Position numbers and translations under genes: made by a program
In this document: positions 1-10,770 of the stretch, piece by piece
How the letters are laid out: each line of letters opens with the position of its first letter
How positions within the stretch are numbered: the first letter of the stretch is position 1
Assembly (NCBI GenBank): GCA_946902875.1
Contig: OX336336.1
Span: forward strand, 28,351,558 to 28,415,557
Direction: 5' to 3'
DNA length: 64,000 nucleotides
From: Nematopogon swammerdamellus
Taxonomy: Eukaryota; Arthropoda; Insecta; Lepidoptera; Adelidae
Notes under the pieces: model-generated
Databases searched by the model: none
Told to the model about the DNA's origin: nothing
Seen by the model: the letters and a program-made list of their open reading frames with translations, nothing else

Positions 1-262
1 TCCACGTTAAACTGTAGGTCCCTTCCCTTCTTACCTTACTGGGTGGTAGGGTTTATCCCGGCCGGGTTGGTACCACCGCACTGAGCGAAACGTCGGTCGA
101 AACGGCTATGTAAATAGTTCGTGTTTTCCGTCCAGTTTAGTGTAGCCGGCGCGAAATGAAGGGAAGCACTGACATAGCACCTAGTTCACCCGGTGTTATG
201 GGCTGACATCACGGATGTTGTAGGTGATGTAGCCAACCGTGTCAGTTTCCATAAAAAAAAAA
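1..262 (+). mobile_element. SINE family A, 3' part (cut by window edge)
   Basis: This is the body and tail of the SINE whose full-length copy lies at 23662-24045. It begins at the equivalent of position 23781 of that copy and runs to the diagnostic tail 'gtcagtttccataaaa' and poly-A. The head is outside the window. The match is continuous and close, so the call is firm; whether the missing head was type A or type B cannot be seen, but the 'tccacgttaaactg' start is only present in type A copies. Confidence 0.85.
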
Positions 263-940
263 TATATATATCAAAAGTAAACAAAAAATAATTATAATAA
301 TAAGGAGGGTCAGCACACATGAAACGTGATTTTCCAACTTTCTTTGTCTTTGCTATAGTTTATCGTAAAAGCGGTAATACATAAGAGCGCGTCATACTCG
401 CAACTGGCTGTTTTTTTTAAATGAATGGAGCGTATGTTGTTCTATATACGCTGTTTCAGAAGTGCGACACGTCAGTAAGTATCCTACCGTTAAGCTGTAC
501 AGAATAAACGATTAATTTGAATGCGCAATGACACATCTGAAGCATGACCGCCTATCTGGCTATAATATCTCCGATCTCTGACCGGAACCGCAGGAACATC
601 CTCGCGAGCTTCCGGGCCGAGGATGACATAATTGAATGAGCAGGGCGCAAGCTGGAAATAGGAGTTTTAATCGCTTTACGCAAGTTGAACTGGCGGTTTA
701 ATGCTCTTGTTTGCTTCATTATCGCTTGGGTAGATCGGATGAGAGCTTAAGAAAATTGTTACAAAGTGCGAACATCATCGGAGCATCGAGATTGAAACGT
801 ACCTGGGTTGGTTTTTGTTAGACTTGATAGGCCTATGAGGTGGGATGAAGAGATTTAGCAAACACCCGACTGTAAAAAAAAATCGGTCAAGTGCGGAGTT
901 TTACTCGCGCACGGAGGGTTCCGTAGATCCACTATAGGTA
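263..940. other. unrecognised AT-rich sequence
   Basis: I see no gene, repeat family member or strong inverted repeat here. It is ordinary intron-like or intergenic DNA with stops in all frames. Confidence 0.5.
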
Positions 941-1213
941 CTACATATCACACGCTGTATTCCGACAATCGAGGTAAGCAGAGTAATCGGTGTTGTGCTA
1001 TAAGTACTCTTGTAAATTACAGCGCAACACCGACATCAATCAGCAAGTAAGGCCCGAAGACCCACCTGCTGCAGGGCTCGGTAGAACGATCATGCCAAGG
1101 TGAGAGGTGGCTAGCCTAGCCTGTCGCCCTTTAGCACGGCATCGTATCCTTATCCCTTAGTCGCCTTTTACGACATGCACAGGAAGAATGCAGTGAGGCT
1201 ATTATTTTAATTA
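941..1213 (-). mobile_element. SINE family B copy
   Basis: Read on the minus strand, it starts with the family B head ('aggcgactaagggataagga') and continues through 'cacctctcaccttgg' and 'gggtcttcgggccttac' to 'attactctgcttacctcgat' and the 'gtgtgatatgta' tail. It matches copies at 7043, 33005, 46513 and 48936. The 5' end is truncated before the first few dozen bases of the family head. Confidence 0.75.
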
Positions 1214-1440
1214 TATTAGGCTTTTTGGTAAAAATTGTTTCATCGAGATTTAACGTCCGCCTTTATTAAATAAAAATAAAAGTACTGACTGCATGTAGGT
1301 AAATTTTAAACATTTCAATTTTAATGACATCAAAAGAAAAATCATTGCACTCCCTAGACCTAGACAGCGCTGTTGCCAAATCTCCCCATACTCACTGTCC
1401 AGCGAGTTATTATTACATTTAAAAATTTTTGTATGAAATA
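1214..1440. repeat. diverged relative of the right-edge foldback flank
   Basis: The stretch 'gcatgtaggtaaattttaaa' through 'gacatcaaaag' resembles 63568-63620, and 'tttttgtatgaaataaaaaa' resembles an arm of the palindrome at 63622-63898. It is therefore probably an old, partial copy of the same repeat. Confidence 0.4.
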
Positions 1441-2093
1441 AAAAATACGGAATTTCGATTTGGGTGATAAGGATTTTTTTTATAGTACTTTCTATTCCTG
1501 AAGTTTCTCAAACCTATCCTGAAATACACCGTATACAGGCAGGGAACCACAACTTCAGATGGGCTTTGCGAATTGAGTGTGGCTTTGCGAATTGAGAATG
1601 ACAACATCGTAAGCTTTCATTCATCCCGCAGATGTTAAATCGAGCATCCTCCTTCAGATAACGAACGAGCAATTCTACGAAATGAGAATGGGGAATGAAT
1701 TCAGCAGCCGCCGGTTTCTTTGACAACTTGTCGCAGATTACGAAGCTAAAATTGGTAAATTAACGAACTGACGGGAAAGCTTCCGATCATACAAATTGGA
1801 GCCACTTATTAGAACTCGAGTATTAAAGATTATTTTTTTATTTTATTATATTTGGAAAATCAACAGTTTATAGTACATACATATAGTTGCCAGCGGTTTT
1901 TCACATAAATTACTAAACCAGTAAAAGATTTTCTCGTGTTTACATTAAAGACATTTACAAAAATTGTTGTACCACAGTGCCGTGAAACAAAGAAGTTAAT
2001 ACAGTTGACATTTCGTATTTAAAATAAAGAGAAAAATAAATAAATAAGAAGTATAAATAAATAATGTATAATAAATAAATTGAATAAATAAAG
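1441..2093. other. unrecognised AT-rich sequence
   Basis: Small open frames occur on the minus strand at 1419-1726 but they show no family motif, no splice logic and low-complexity composition. I see nothing I can support. Confidence 0.5.
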
Positions 2094-2430
2094 ATTTTTT
2101 TTTTTTTTTTTTTTTTTATGGAAACTGACACGGTTGGCTACATCACCTACAACATCCGTGATGTCAGCCCATAACACCGGGTGAACTTGGTGCCACGTCA
2201 GTGCTTCCCTTCGGTCGTGCCGGCTACACTGAACTGGACGGAAAACACAAACTATTTACATAGCCGTTTCGACCGACCTTTCATTCAGTGCGGTGGTACC
2301 AGCCCGGGCGGGATAAACCCTACCACCTAGTAATATAAGAAGGGAGTCATATCCCTTAGTCGCCTTTTACGACATACACGGGTAGAGATGCAGTGGGGCT
2401 ATTCTTTTAAAGTACCGGCCCCACATGGTA
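2094..2430 (-). mobile_element. SINE, B head joined to A body (family BA)
   Basis: On the minus strand the element begins 'ccatgtggggccggtac', carries the 'aggcgactaagggata' head shared with family B, then switches to the family A body ('aggtggtagggtttatcccg') and the A tail 'gtttccat' followed by a long poly-A (poly-T at 2094-2116). It is full length. Five other copies of this arrangement are in the window, so the junction is a real family structure and not a chance fusion. Confidence 0.85.
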
Positions 2431-2519
2431 CAAGATAATGAAATGTAACTAAAATAATTTTAGACTCAAATATTATAATAATTTTTTTTTTTTTTTTTGG
2501 TATAGTTTGTTTATAATGA

Positions 2520-5450
2520 TTACTGATTTCTTTTTAGCAAAATATTTTTTATAACATCTTTTTTGAATGTGTTCTTAGTATGTATAAAAGGATCAATGTC
2601 GCTGAAATGCTCGTTATATGTGCTAGCTAGCCTAGTAATAGTTGAGTTCTTTGCATAATTGGTGCGGTGTAGTGGAATGTGAAATAGGTTAGTGTGGCGT
2701 GTCCGACGAGCAGGAACACTGTAGCCAATCTCTCCAACAAGTTGCGGACAGTCAATCCGACTGTTTACCAGGTCGTACAGGAAAGCCATATCGAGGAGTA
2801 GTCGTCTTTCTTCTAGTGTCATGACATTGTGATATTTACAGCTTTCTAAATAAGAGTCGGGTCGCACTTTAGATTTGAAATTAATATACCTGACGAATTT
2901 TCTTTGTAGGCGTTCAATTCTTATTATGTTTACGTTATAATTTGGAGACCATATACAAGAACAGTATTCTAGAACACTACGAACATAAGCATAGTACATC
3001 GATTTAATACATTCAATATTTTTGAAATTTTTGGACACTCTGATTACGAATCCTAGATTTTTATATGCTTTGTCTATAATTGAGTCATAGTGATCGTTGA
3101 AAGTTATTTTTGAATCAAGTATTACCCCTAGATCCCTCACTGTAGACACTTTAGGTATAGAAATTTGGTTGATTGTGTAGTTATGTTGTATTGGTTTAGA
3201 ACTACGAGTGAAGGTCATGTGCATACATTTTGTAGCATTGACATTAATTCTGTTTCGTTTATAGTACTCAGAGAGACAGTTCAAATCCTCTTGTAATTTA
3301 TGACAGTCACTTGTATCGTTAATTACTTTGATTACTTTCTTATCGTCTGCATATAGGGAATATTTTGCATGGGTTATACTGTATCCTATATCATATATGT
3401 AAGCATTGTAAAATAATGGCCCCAAAATTGATCCCTGGGGGACACCGGACGGGATCTTAATGAAATTTGATTTAAAACCACCTATTACAACAGATTGCGA
3501 CCGATTATCTAAATATGATTCTACCCAGCGTAGCAAGTCACCGTGTATTCCCAGTGCGTTTAACTTCAACAGTAAAATTTTGTGATCTACTCGATCGAAG
3601 GCTTTTTCGAAATCGGTATAAATGACATCTATTTGTCCTCCACCTTGTATATCTTTAATTATGTAATTAATATACTCTGTGAGATTAGTTGTAGTGGAGC
3701 GTGCTCTTAGAAAACCGTGCTGAAAATCAGAAATACCACTGCTCAGTGTAGGATATATAGCATTGAAAATTACCTTCTCGAAAAGTTTACTAAACACATT
3801 GAGAATAGATATACCTCTGTAATTTTCTACTTTTGTTTTTAGGCCTTTCTTATGTATCGGAACTATATGTGCCTCCTTCCATTTGCCAGGGAACGTGCCC
3901 TCTCTGATTGATCGTGTAAATATTTTAGTTATCGGACTGGCGAGAGAAAGGGCACATCTCCTGACAAACACAGGAGGCACATTGTCACTGCCTGCACCTT
4001 TACTAATGTCTAAATTTTTCATCAAGCGTTCGATTGTATCAACATTTATGTTCATCGAATGTATTAGGTGTGAGTCACCATGCCGAGGTTCACCAATCAT
4101 AATATCATTATAGTTTTTGTCTGGATTCTGAAAGACATTTTGAAAAAAATTATTAAATCCCTCACATATTGAATTTGCATCTGTTAGCCTCTGGTTGTTA
4201 AGAGTAAGCACTTGGGGGTAGCTAGATACTCCCCTCTTTGATTTGATATATGACCACAAGTTTTTTGGATATATTTTTATGGATTGTTGAATTGATTCGA
4301 TATAGGTTCTATAACATATCTTTTGCATACTATGTTGTCGTTTTCTTAGTAAACTAAATTCATCATAATCGCGCGGGTTCTTGTACCGTTTCCAGCGTTT
4401 ATGTGTTTTTGCTTTTTCTTTAATAACTTTTTTTAGTGCGGCTGAGAACCATATAGGATATTTATTAATATTATTCGATCTAACTCGACAAGGAATAAAT
4501 TTGTCTATACAATCGTACACAATTCTATAAAATGAGTCTGTAGCGTCATCTATTGACCCACCTTTTAACACGTCTGGCCAATCTATATTGAGCAAGTAGT
4601 GGTTGATACTGTCATAGTCACCTTTATGAAACAAAAATGCTCTATTCTTATCTTCAAGTAGCGGAGTTATACTTAAATCTGAAATATCTATTGTGAACGA
4701 TGGGTGATAAATATCCTCAGGCAACAGTGGAAAATTACACCTACTTATTTCCAGTGAAAAATTGCAGAAAACTAGGTCTAGTGTGTGATTGCTGGCATTT
4801 GTCAGTAGATTGTGTTGAGTTAGACCTAAGATATTAAGATCATCAATAAGTTTTATCCCAGCATTTTGTACATCTAACGACCCCAGTCTAAGGTGAGTAT
4901 GTTTCTCACTAGACCATGAAATGTTTGGTAGGTTAAAGTCGCCTATTATAATGATATTATCATTGGCTTGAGAGCTAGTTAGGCACGTAACAGAGTCCAA
5001 CAATCTATCTATCTCAGTGGGAAGCGTGGCAGGCTGCGGGGGGAGGTAGGCAGTGCAAAGGTGGAGCGGGGAGGCGGCAGGGCCGAGCGCACGGGCAGGC
5101 ACGGTGAGCCATATCATCTCTGTAGGCGGCCGCGCGCCATCCTCGCGTAGTTCCGCGCCGAGAGACTTGCGCACGCACACCATCACGCCCCCACCCCGCG
5201 CCTTGCCTGTTTGCAGTACATTTCTATCACAGCGAAAAATGTCATATCTCGGATCACAAATTTCTGTATCCTGAATGTCACTGTTTAACCACGTTTCAGT
5301 AATTATAATTACATCATAGTCGTTCGACAGAATAGTTTGATTTATATGTAATAATTTTGTTCTGAGCCCGCGGGCATTTTGATAATATATCTGTAGATTA
5401 TTTGGTGTGGTGAATGTAATATGAAAAGTCAAATAGTATTGATAAATCAT
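2520..5450 (-). CDS. LINE ORF2: endonuclease and reverse transcriptase
   Basis: This 976-residue protein nicks target DNA and copies the element RNA at the nick (target-primed reverse transcription). Residues about 19-255 are the apurinic-type endonuclease: 'YYQNARGL' (22-29), 'TETWL' (51-55), 'AYLPP' (134-138), 'GDFNLP' (170-175) and 'HTLDLVFCN' (222-230). Residues about 520-790 are the reverse transcriptase: 'VENYRGISI' (541-549), the first catalytic Asp in 'YTDFEKAFD' (611-619), 'GVPQGSILGP' (669-678) and the catalytic box 'YADD' (700-703). The C-terminus 'FKKDVIKNILLKRNQ' fits CR1/jockey-group ends. The length is normal for the group and no frameshift is present. The start codon at 5450 overlaps the upstream frame by about 50 nt, so the true start could be slightly different. 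The exact clade was not tested. Confidence 0.9.
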   Translation of the reverse strand: MIYQYYLTFHITFTTPNNLQIYYQNARGLRTKLLHINQTILSNDYDVIIITETWLNSDIQDTEICDPRYDIFRCDRNVLQTGKARGGGVMVCVRKSLGAELREDGARPPTEMIWLTVPARALGPAASPLHLCTAYLPPQPATLPTEIDRLLDSVTCLTSSQANDNIIIIGDFNLPNISWSSEKHTHLRLGSLDVQNAGIKLIDDLNILGLTQHNLLTNASNHTLDLVFCNFSLEISRCNFPLLPEDIYHPSFTIDISDLSITPLLEDKNRAFLFHKGDYDSINHYLLNIDWPDVLKGGSIDDATDSFYRIVYDCIDKFIPCRVRSNNINKYPIWFSAALKKVIKEKAKTHKRWKRYKNPRDYDEFSLLRKRQHSMQKICYRTYIESIQQSIKIYPKNLWSYIKSKRGVSSYPQVLTLNNQRLTDANSICEGFNNFFQNVFQNPDKNYNDIMIGEPRHGDSHLIHSMNINVDTIERLMKNLDISKGAGSDNVPPVFVRRCALSLASPITKIFTRSIREGTFPGKWKEAHIVPIHKKGLKTKVENYRGISILNVFSKLFEKVIFNAIYPTLSSGISDFQHGFLRARSTTTNLTEYINYIIKDIQGGGQIDVIYTDFEKAFDRVDHKILLLKLNALGIHGDLLRWVESYLDNRSQSVVIGGFKSNFIKIPSGVPQGSILGPLFYNAYIYDIGYSITHAKYSLYADDKKVIKVINDTSDCHKLQEDLNCLSEYYKRNRINVNATKCMHMTFTRSSKPIQHNYTINQISIPKVSTVRDLGVILDSKITFNDHYDSIIDKAYKNLGFVIRVSKNFKNIECIKSMYYAYVRSVLEYCSCIWSPNYNVNIIRIERLQRKFVRYINFKSKVRPDSYLESCKYHNVMTLEERRLLLDMAFLYDLVNSRIDCPQLVGEIGYSVPARRTRHTNLFHIPLHRTNYAKNSTITRLASTYNEHFSDIDPFIHTKNTFKKDVIKNILLKRNQ

Positions 5451-5730
5451 CCGTTGCTGGAGTTAAATCAGGGTCCGGAAAAATCTGACTATTTATTGAA
5501 TCGTGGTTAATGCTATATAGGGAGCTATAAGTGTTGAGGCACTGTAAAAATGTTGTAGCTGGAAGATAGGCATTTAAAACTCTGCTCGATGAGTGCACCC
5601 GGTGAATAACTATACGCTTCGTGAAGAAAGCAGAAGCATTTGATTCATGACTTGATTTTAGTGTTGATTGTTTTTGCACCAAGAAGCTCTCACCGTCAGC
5701 TTGTCCATGCATCAAATGACCAAAGGTCAA
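5398..5730 (-). pseudogene. probable 3' end of LINE ORF1
   Basis: A 110-codon minus-strand frame runs directly into ORF2 and overlaps its start by about 50 nt. That is where ORF1 ends in two-ORF LINEs. I see no CCHC knuckle or RRM in the part that remains, so the assignment rests on position alone. The frame opens at about 5730, near the probable 5' truncation point, so the first Met is probably not the original one. Confidence 0.4.
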
Positions 5731-5735
5731 AAAAG

Positions 5736-6273
5736 AGTAAAACGTTCTGCAATTAATAATTATAAAAAGGTTAGTTCTTCCGTGAGTGTAGGTAGGTTGT
5801 AGTAATGGTCGGTGTCGCCGGGTCGTCGTCGTATATTAATATGTAATATTATCCTTTTATGTTTTATTTATTTTAAAGCAGCTCTGTCTGTCTGTCAGCT
5901 TGTGCGTGTGTTCTGTTTTCAATTTATGAGTGCACTTGTATTGTTTTGAAATACATTTGTTTGTTTATACTAAGCATACTTTTTATATTTATTCATTAGA
6001 TTAATGCAAAGCCAAATGCCTCAGTTTTGATTCAGGCGTTTGGATATTTTCGAACACAAATTATTTTGGTAAACACATAACTCAAATAATATGTCGTACG
6101 GAACCGTGGGTGTGCGAGTCCAACTCGCGCTTTGGGTTTATTTTAAAACCAATATGGGTGGCTGTACCGTGGGACCATAGGTACCTGAAAAAAGTACCTC
6201 CGATCATCCTCTATGATAATACCTGTAGAACAGACTGAGTGGCCATACAAATCATCTCAGTCCCTATATATCA
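5736..6273. other. unrecognised sequence with a short repeat F scrap
   Basis: Mostly AT-rich DNA. The part around 6090-6135 ('gtacggaaccgtgggtgtgc', 'gagtccaactcgcgctt') resembles the edges of repeat F (see 10365-10668). Nothing else is recognised. Confidence 0.4.
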
Positions 6274-6670
6274 GGTGCTTCGTTATTTATGTCAAAAATT
6301 TCGGGAGGGTTACATAGACTCTCTAAAAACACGTTACGCAAAAAAAAAAAAATTATATGTTTTTAGCATTACTTTTCGAGAAATTTAACAAAACATGTTT
6401 GATACCTAAACATTAACCTGTGTGTAACAGCAAATAACTGGCATTGTTCGGGGTCAATGACCGTACTATGTTCAAACGCAGAACAGCTGTTTGTTGTAAG
6501 TAAGTCACAAGGTCACTGTGATTGCTTTTTACAGCTACTTATTTGATTTTATGTTTTGTTAAGTATGAGAAAAAATGCTTCTATAAACACATGTTTTTTT
6601 CTTACGTAAAGAGTTTATTTGAGTGCGTATTTAACCCTCCCGAAATTTTTGACATAAATAACGAAGCACC
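6274..6670. mobile_element. MITE 1, about 400 bp with 38-bp terminal inverted repeats
   Basis: The left end 'ggtgcttcgttatttatgtc' with the following 'aaaaatttcgggagggtta' is repeated inverted at the right end (6632-6670). There is no coding frame, so it is a non-autonomous DNA element. The sequence 'tatata' lies on both sides and may be the target duplication, but the AT-rich context makes this uncertain. A second, reversed and partial copy is at 43448-43688, which confirms it is mobile. Confidence 0.8.
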
Positions 6671-7042
6671 TTATATAATTTTCTAGTGAATGGTTCCCAA
6701 TTCTGAGCGCCCAATCATTACGAAAAAAAAAAGAAAGAACGGGGACCACAAAGTGGGCGGCTAGGTACAAGGGCTGAGGGTGGCTGCGGGGGCGGACGTA
6801 CATAAAACGGAAAATGATCGCGGTTCATTTGCATGGCACTGTGAAATGTGTATTTTATATACATTGAAAACGACCTCGCGTTTTACAAATGGCACTACGG
6901 GAATAACAAGACCGTTGGTTTAAGTGATTGAAGACGGAATAAATTAAGGCGTTTAACACACTTTATCATCCAACTCAAACTGAGACTCATTTGTTATGAG
7001 CAGAAATAATGGACGTACTACCGAGAAAAAATATATTCATAC
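6671..7042. other. unrecognised sequence
   Basis: No gene or family member recognised. A 62-codon minus frame at 6615-6803 overlaps the MITE end and is not credible. Confidence 0.45.
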
Positions 7043-7328
7043 ATACTACACACGCTGTATCGCGACAATCAGGGTAAGCAGAGTAATCTGTGTTGTGCTG
7101 CAATAACTCTGGAAAATTGCAACACAACATCACCACGTTTAGCAAAGTATTCGGACATGATCATCCACCTACTGCACGCTCGGTGGAAGGACCGTGCCAG
7201 GGTGAGAGGTGGCAAGCCTGACGCCCTTTAGCACGGCATCTCGTCCTTATCCCTTAGTCGGTTTTTACGACATGCACGGGAAGAGGCGCAGTGGGGCTAT
7301 TATTTTTAACTACCGGCCTCACACAGTA
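7043..7328 (-). mobile_element. SINE family B copy
   Basis: Minus-strand copy with head 'gtgaggccggtag', core 'cacctctcaccctggcacgg' and tail 'attactctgcttaccctgat' followed by 'gtgtgtagtatgtatg'. It is near full length and moderately diverged from the copy at 46513-46845. Confidence 0.8.
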
Positions 7329-7379
7329 CCGGTACGGAGAAAATATAATCTCTAGAAGCAAATTGGAGAGTCCATAGAA

Positions 7380-7552
7380 ATATTTTATTCCTCTAAAAAC
7401 ATTTTACACAAACAAGTTCGTTATATCATTTACACGAGAGCAAAAGGCGGACTTAACCTTATAGGAATTTTTTCCAACCTTAAGATGTTTGAGAGTCGTA
7501 TATCAATATACTACTATTAATATATCTCTAAGGGATGCTCATGGAGTAAAGT
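7380..7552 (-). repeat. degraded LINE 3' tail and Helitron-like scrap
   Basis: The region 'aaaaggcggacttaacctta' followed by 'ggaattttttccaacctt' matches the LINE tail at 55762-55880 and the reverse of 63225-63345. Bases 7511-7550 resemble the start of the Helitron-like repeats at 15299 and 36908 ('taagggatg..catggagtaa'). Confidence 0.5.
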
Positions 7553-7733
7553 TACTTAGTAAGGTGCAAGGGAAGGGACCTACAGTTTTACACCGGTTCC
7601 GAACGGGGTGTAGGTCTACACGTTAATTTTTTTTCGTCAGAAAAAAAAATCATTGGTTCACGCCGACCGGATTCGAACCTCGGGCCTCTCGCATGAGAAG
7701 CCGATGCACAAACCACTCGGCCACCCGCCGCTT
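7553..7733 (-). mobile_element. SINE family C, 5' half
   Basis: Minus-strand head 'ggcgggtggccgagtggttt' with the tRNA-like B box 'ggttcgaatcc' and the 'cctacaccccgttcgg' segment. The 3' half is missing. The head is the tRNA Ser/Leu-like polymerase III promoter of this family. Confidence 0.85.
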
Positions 7734-8254
7734 GATAAAAATGTTAAAAAAAATATGACGAATCCGAGCGCAGTGTACTGTCTATGAATGATAAATAAAG
7801 AATAAGAAGTACATAAGTAGTTATAACATAACTCACGGACCGAAACCCACATATCTGTCGCTTAGTGGGAAACACTACTTAGGAAAACTTTCCCGCCCAC
7901 TCCGAGAGCAAAAAGTTGGCAAATCCACATATGTCGGTAAAGTAGTCCTGCGGCTAATCCGAACTTCGCAGCGAGCCCCGAGTTCGGCCGGTAGTGGCGG
8001 GAAGGGAAATATTCCTTTTATTAGATTTCTCTTGCACGTGACCACCACCGATCAGCGGGGACCACAGATAACAAGCCGACTGTGAGTTCAAATATTGTTG
8101 ATAATAGGCTGAATTCGCCTTCACTATGGCGGACTGGCGCGAGCAGTCCAATACTATTTCAATCAACTAGGTATTATGTTTTACAAGAGCTATCGCTACG
8201 AAGAAAGATACAGAAAAACGATGTCCCATCAGCTGAGGTATGAGGTAAGGTAGC
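7734..8254. other. unrecognised sequence
   Basis: A mix of AT-rich and moderately GC-rich DNA. Bases 7755-7805 resemble a LINE 3' tail seen near 63080-63125 ('gagcgcagt', 'atgaatgat'). No gene is supported. Confidence 0.4.
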
Positions 8255-8480
8255 GGGGGGGGGGGGGGGGGGGGGGCGGAGCGCAGAGCCGAGCGGTAGA
8301 AGCTCGCGCGGGGCGGGAAGCGACCGGGAGAGGGGCTAGCGGGCGGTGAGAGTGGCTCGCGCGGGGCCGGAAGCGTGCGGGAGAGGGGTTAGCGGCCGAA
8401 GCGACAATGCCAGCAAAGACCAACCCAACATGTGCATTGAAATACAACCGGGCATAATGAGTGGCGCGAGATGCCGTGCG
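8255..8480. repeat. 22-bp poly-G run and GC-rich duplicated segment
   Basis: A run of 22 G (8255-8276) is followed by GC-rich sequence containing an imperfect duplication: 'ctcgcgcggggcgggaagcg' (8304 region) recurs as 'ctcgcgcggggccggaagcg' (8354 region), each followed by 'gggagagggg'. The long minus-strand frame here is a product of low complexity. Confidence 0.6.
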
Positions 8481-8689
8481 CTACGCGCGGACGGTGGCCC
8501 GGGTGACGAGTTCGGCCGCTAGCGATCGACTAGCTTCGATGTGCCCCAATTCGTAAATTGTGCCTCAACTCGGCGGAGCAATGCCCGTTGCCCGAGTGAG
8601 CTCTAGTAGAACATAATACCTCGTTGATTTCAATAGTTGTAAATCTTTACATTGTATACCAGATCGATAAGACGAGTATTACCACTACG

Positions 8690-8935
8690 CGCTTGGTTTT
8701 CGCACCACAAAAAAAAAAGTTGAAAAAAATATGTTTATTTTATGGGGACCCCCTTAATTTTTTACTGTTTGAATTTTTTATATATTATGCAAAATAATAC
8801 CACATATTCTGTGAAAATTTCAACCGGCTAAGTATTACGGTTCCAAAGATACAGCCATCGGACGGACGGACGAACGGATAGACAGACGTTGTAGGATTAT
8901 TAGGCTTCCGTACGGGGTACGGAAACCTAAAAATG
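8690..8935 (+). repeat. repeat F copy
   Basis: Contains the family landmarks in order: 'ttttcgcaccacaaaaaa', 'ggggacccccttaatttttt', 'attctgtgaaaatttcaac', 'gatacagccatcggacggac', 'taggcttccgtac'. Other copies are at 10365, 34097, 35230 (reversed) and 41346. No terminal inverted repeat or coding frame is visible. I cannot assign its class with certainty. Confidence 0.7.
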
Positions 8936-9540
8936 GTCATTATAAATAATTGTTTTCATCCAGGTTATAGCTTTAAAGTAAGTTTTTCAGAATTTTGTGA
9001 GAAAGGTGGGTTGATAAGAGCGCCCTACCAAGGATTATTATTTTCTTTCTTTCTCTGACAATAATTATTAATTTTTCGTCATTCCATTAGGTTAGAAGGA
9101 GATGGGTCTATGAAGAAACTATTATTGGTATTGCAAGATAAGAAAACTGAATTATGTGTGAGGGAAGGTGATTTTTCTTGGTTTGAAACGTATGTTAACG
9201 GGTTTGATTCCCATATTAAATTGATATATGGTTAATGAAATGAGTCAGTCATTGAATACATTTCTTCATAAAAAATTAAAAAATAGCGTCATTTATAACA
9301 GTTTTCACCACTAGCAAATTCCGTAAATGACATACATAATATATAAAAAAAAATTACTTATCATAAAAATAAAAGTTAGATTGCAAATAAAAAAAAACGA
9401 CCCTTCAAAAGTTAAAAATAATTTCCGTTTACTTAAAGGAGTCCACTTTTTAAGATACTTTTTTTTTATTACTTAATTAGGTACTTGATTATTTGATTAC
9501 AAACATAGCTAAGAATCATCCCGATTAAACCAGCTTTCTA
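8936..9540. other. AT-rich sequence with one foldback arm
   Basis: Mostly unrecognised. The part at 9385-9455 ('acgacccttcaaaagttaaa', 'tttacttaaaggagtccac') matches one arm of the foldback at 20481-20690. Confidence 0.5.
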
Positions 9541-9672
9541 ATAAAAAAAACCATCCAAATCGGTCCATCCGTTTGGGAGCTACGATGCCACATCCAGACA
9601 CACCCATAAACACATACGCACACACGTTAAATTTATAACACCCCTCCGTTTTCGGCGGGGGTTAAAAATATA
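9541..9672 (-). repeat. repeat G copy
   Basis: The segment 'ccaaatcggtccatccgttt', 'gggagctacgatgccacatc' to 'taaatttataacacccctc' is the reverse complement of the copy at 20206-20345. It is a short interspersed repeat without visible coding sequence. Confidence 0.6.
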
Positions 9673-9860
9673 AAATGGTGGATGTGTGTAAATAACTTAT
9701 TAACTCCGAGGTAAATTAAATTAATGTTGATTTTTGGCGGGAGAGAAGCGATTCTGATTGACGATTTTTAATGGCGATTGACTTTATACACCGACAACCG
9801 AGCGTCGAGACGAAACAAAATGTTTTTGAAGCGAACCTTTTTATTAACGCACGTTTCGGA

Positions 9861-10247
9861 TTTTTTTATGGAAACTGACACGCTTGGCTACATCACGTAC
9901 AACATCCGTAATGTCAGCCCATAACACCGGGTGAACTAGGTGCCATGTTAGCGCTTCCCTTCATTTCATGTCGGCTACACTGAACTGGACGAAAAACATT
10001 AACTAGGTATTTACATAGCCGTTTCGACCGACGACGTTTCATTCAGTGCGGTGGTACCGACTCCGGCGGGATTAACCCTACCACCTACCTATAGTAATGT
10101 AAGAAGGGAAGGGACCTACAGTTTTACGCGGAATCCGAACCACGGTCAGCCTCCAACGGTCGAGCGGTCACCCATCCAAGTATTGACCGCGCTCAGGGTT
10201 GCTTAACAATAGTCGACCGACCGCACTACTGAGCTATCGAGGCTGAC
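9861..10247 (-). mobile_element. SINE family A, full length
   Basis: Minus-strand copy from head 'gtcagcctcgatagctcagt' through the 5S-like segment 'gcaaccctgagcgcggtcaa' to the tail 'gtgtcagtttccat' and poly-A. It is one of the most complete copies, although the 'ttaagcaaccctgagcg' part shows substitutions relative to 23662-24045. Confidence 0.9.
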
Positions 10248-10364
10248 TATGGATGGGGACCTAACTCAGAAAAAAGAAAACGGAAGTTGCAACGCTTGTC
10301 ATTGGATGGGCAGCGCGTATTGTTGAGCCTGCGTCATCTATGACGCTCAGAAAGGCGCTATAAA

Positions 10365-10668
10365 AAAAACCGACCAAGTGCGAGTCGGACTCGCGCACCG
10401 AGGTTTCCGCACCACAAAAAAAACATTGAAAAAAAACAGGTTTCTTGTATGGGAACCCCCTTAATTTTTTACTTTTTCTATTTTTTATTATTTGTTATTA
10501 TATCCGCCATAATAACACATACGAGTATTCTGTGAAAATTTCAACGGGCTGCTACTTATCACGGTTCAAGAGATACAGCCCTCGGACGGACAGACGAACG
10601 GACAGACAGACGGCGTAGGTAGGCTTAGTAATAGGCTTCCGTACGGGATCCGGAAACCTAAAAATGCC
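10365..10668 (+). repeat. repeat F copy
   Basis: Full-looking copy: 'gaccaagtgcgagtcggact' at the start, 'gggaacccccttaatttttt', 'attctgtgaaaatttcaacg', 'gacggacagacgaacggaca' and 'cttccgtacgggatccgga' at the end. Confidence 0.7.
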
Positions 10669-10770
10669 AGCTACGAGTATGTATATGGCGGACAAAAAGA
10701 TCGTCATCTAATTTATTAACACGCCTTTTGAACAACATACATCTTTGCAATATTGAATCCGTATCCGCAA

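Larger units (their letters stand above)
2482..5735 (-). mobile_element. CR1/jockey-group non-LTR retrotransposon, nearly complete ORF2, 5'-truncated
   Basis: The element is read on the minus strand. It ends in a 17-base poly-A (poly-T at 2482-2498) only about 20 bp beyond the ORF2 stop, which is the usual compact 3' end of this group. The 5' end falls near 5735, inside or just before what looks like the end of an ORF1. No exact target-site duplication could be read by eye. Intact ORF2 over 976 codons suggests a fairly young copy, but with ORF1 mostly missing it is unlikely to be autonomous. Confidence 0.85.

Noticed and set aside
7653..7733. tRNA gene on the minus strand
   Set aside because: The tRNA-like D arm and B box belong to SINE C, the same unit recurs many times with a common body, and there is no closing acceptor stem.
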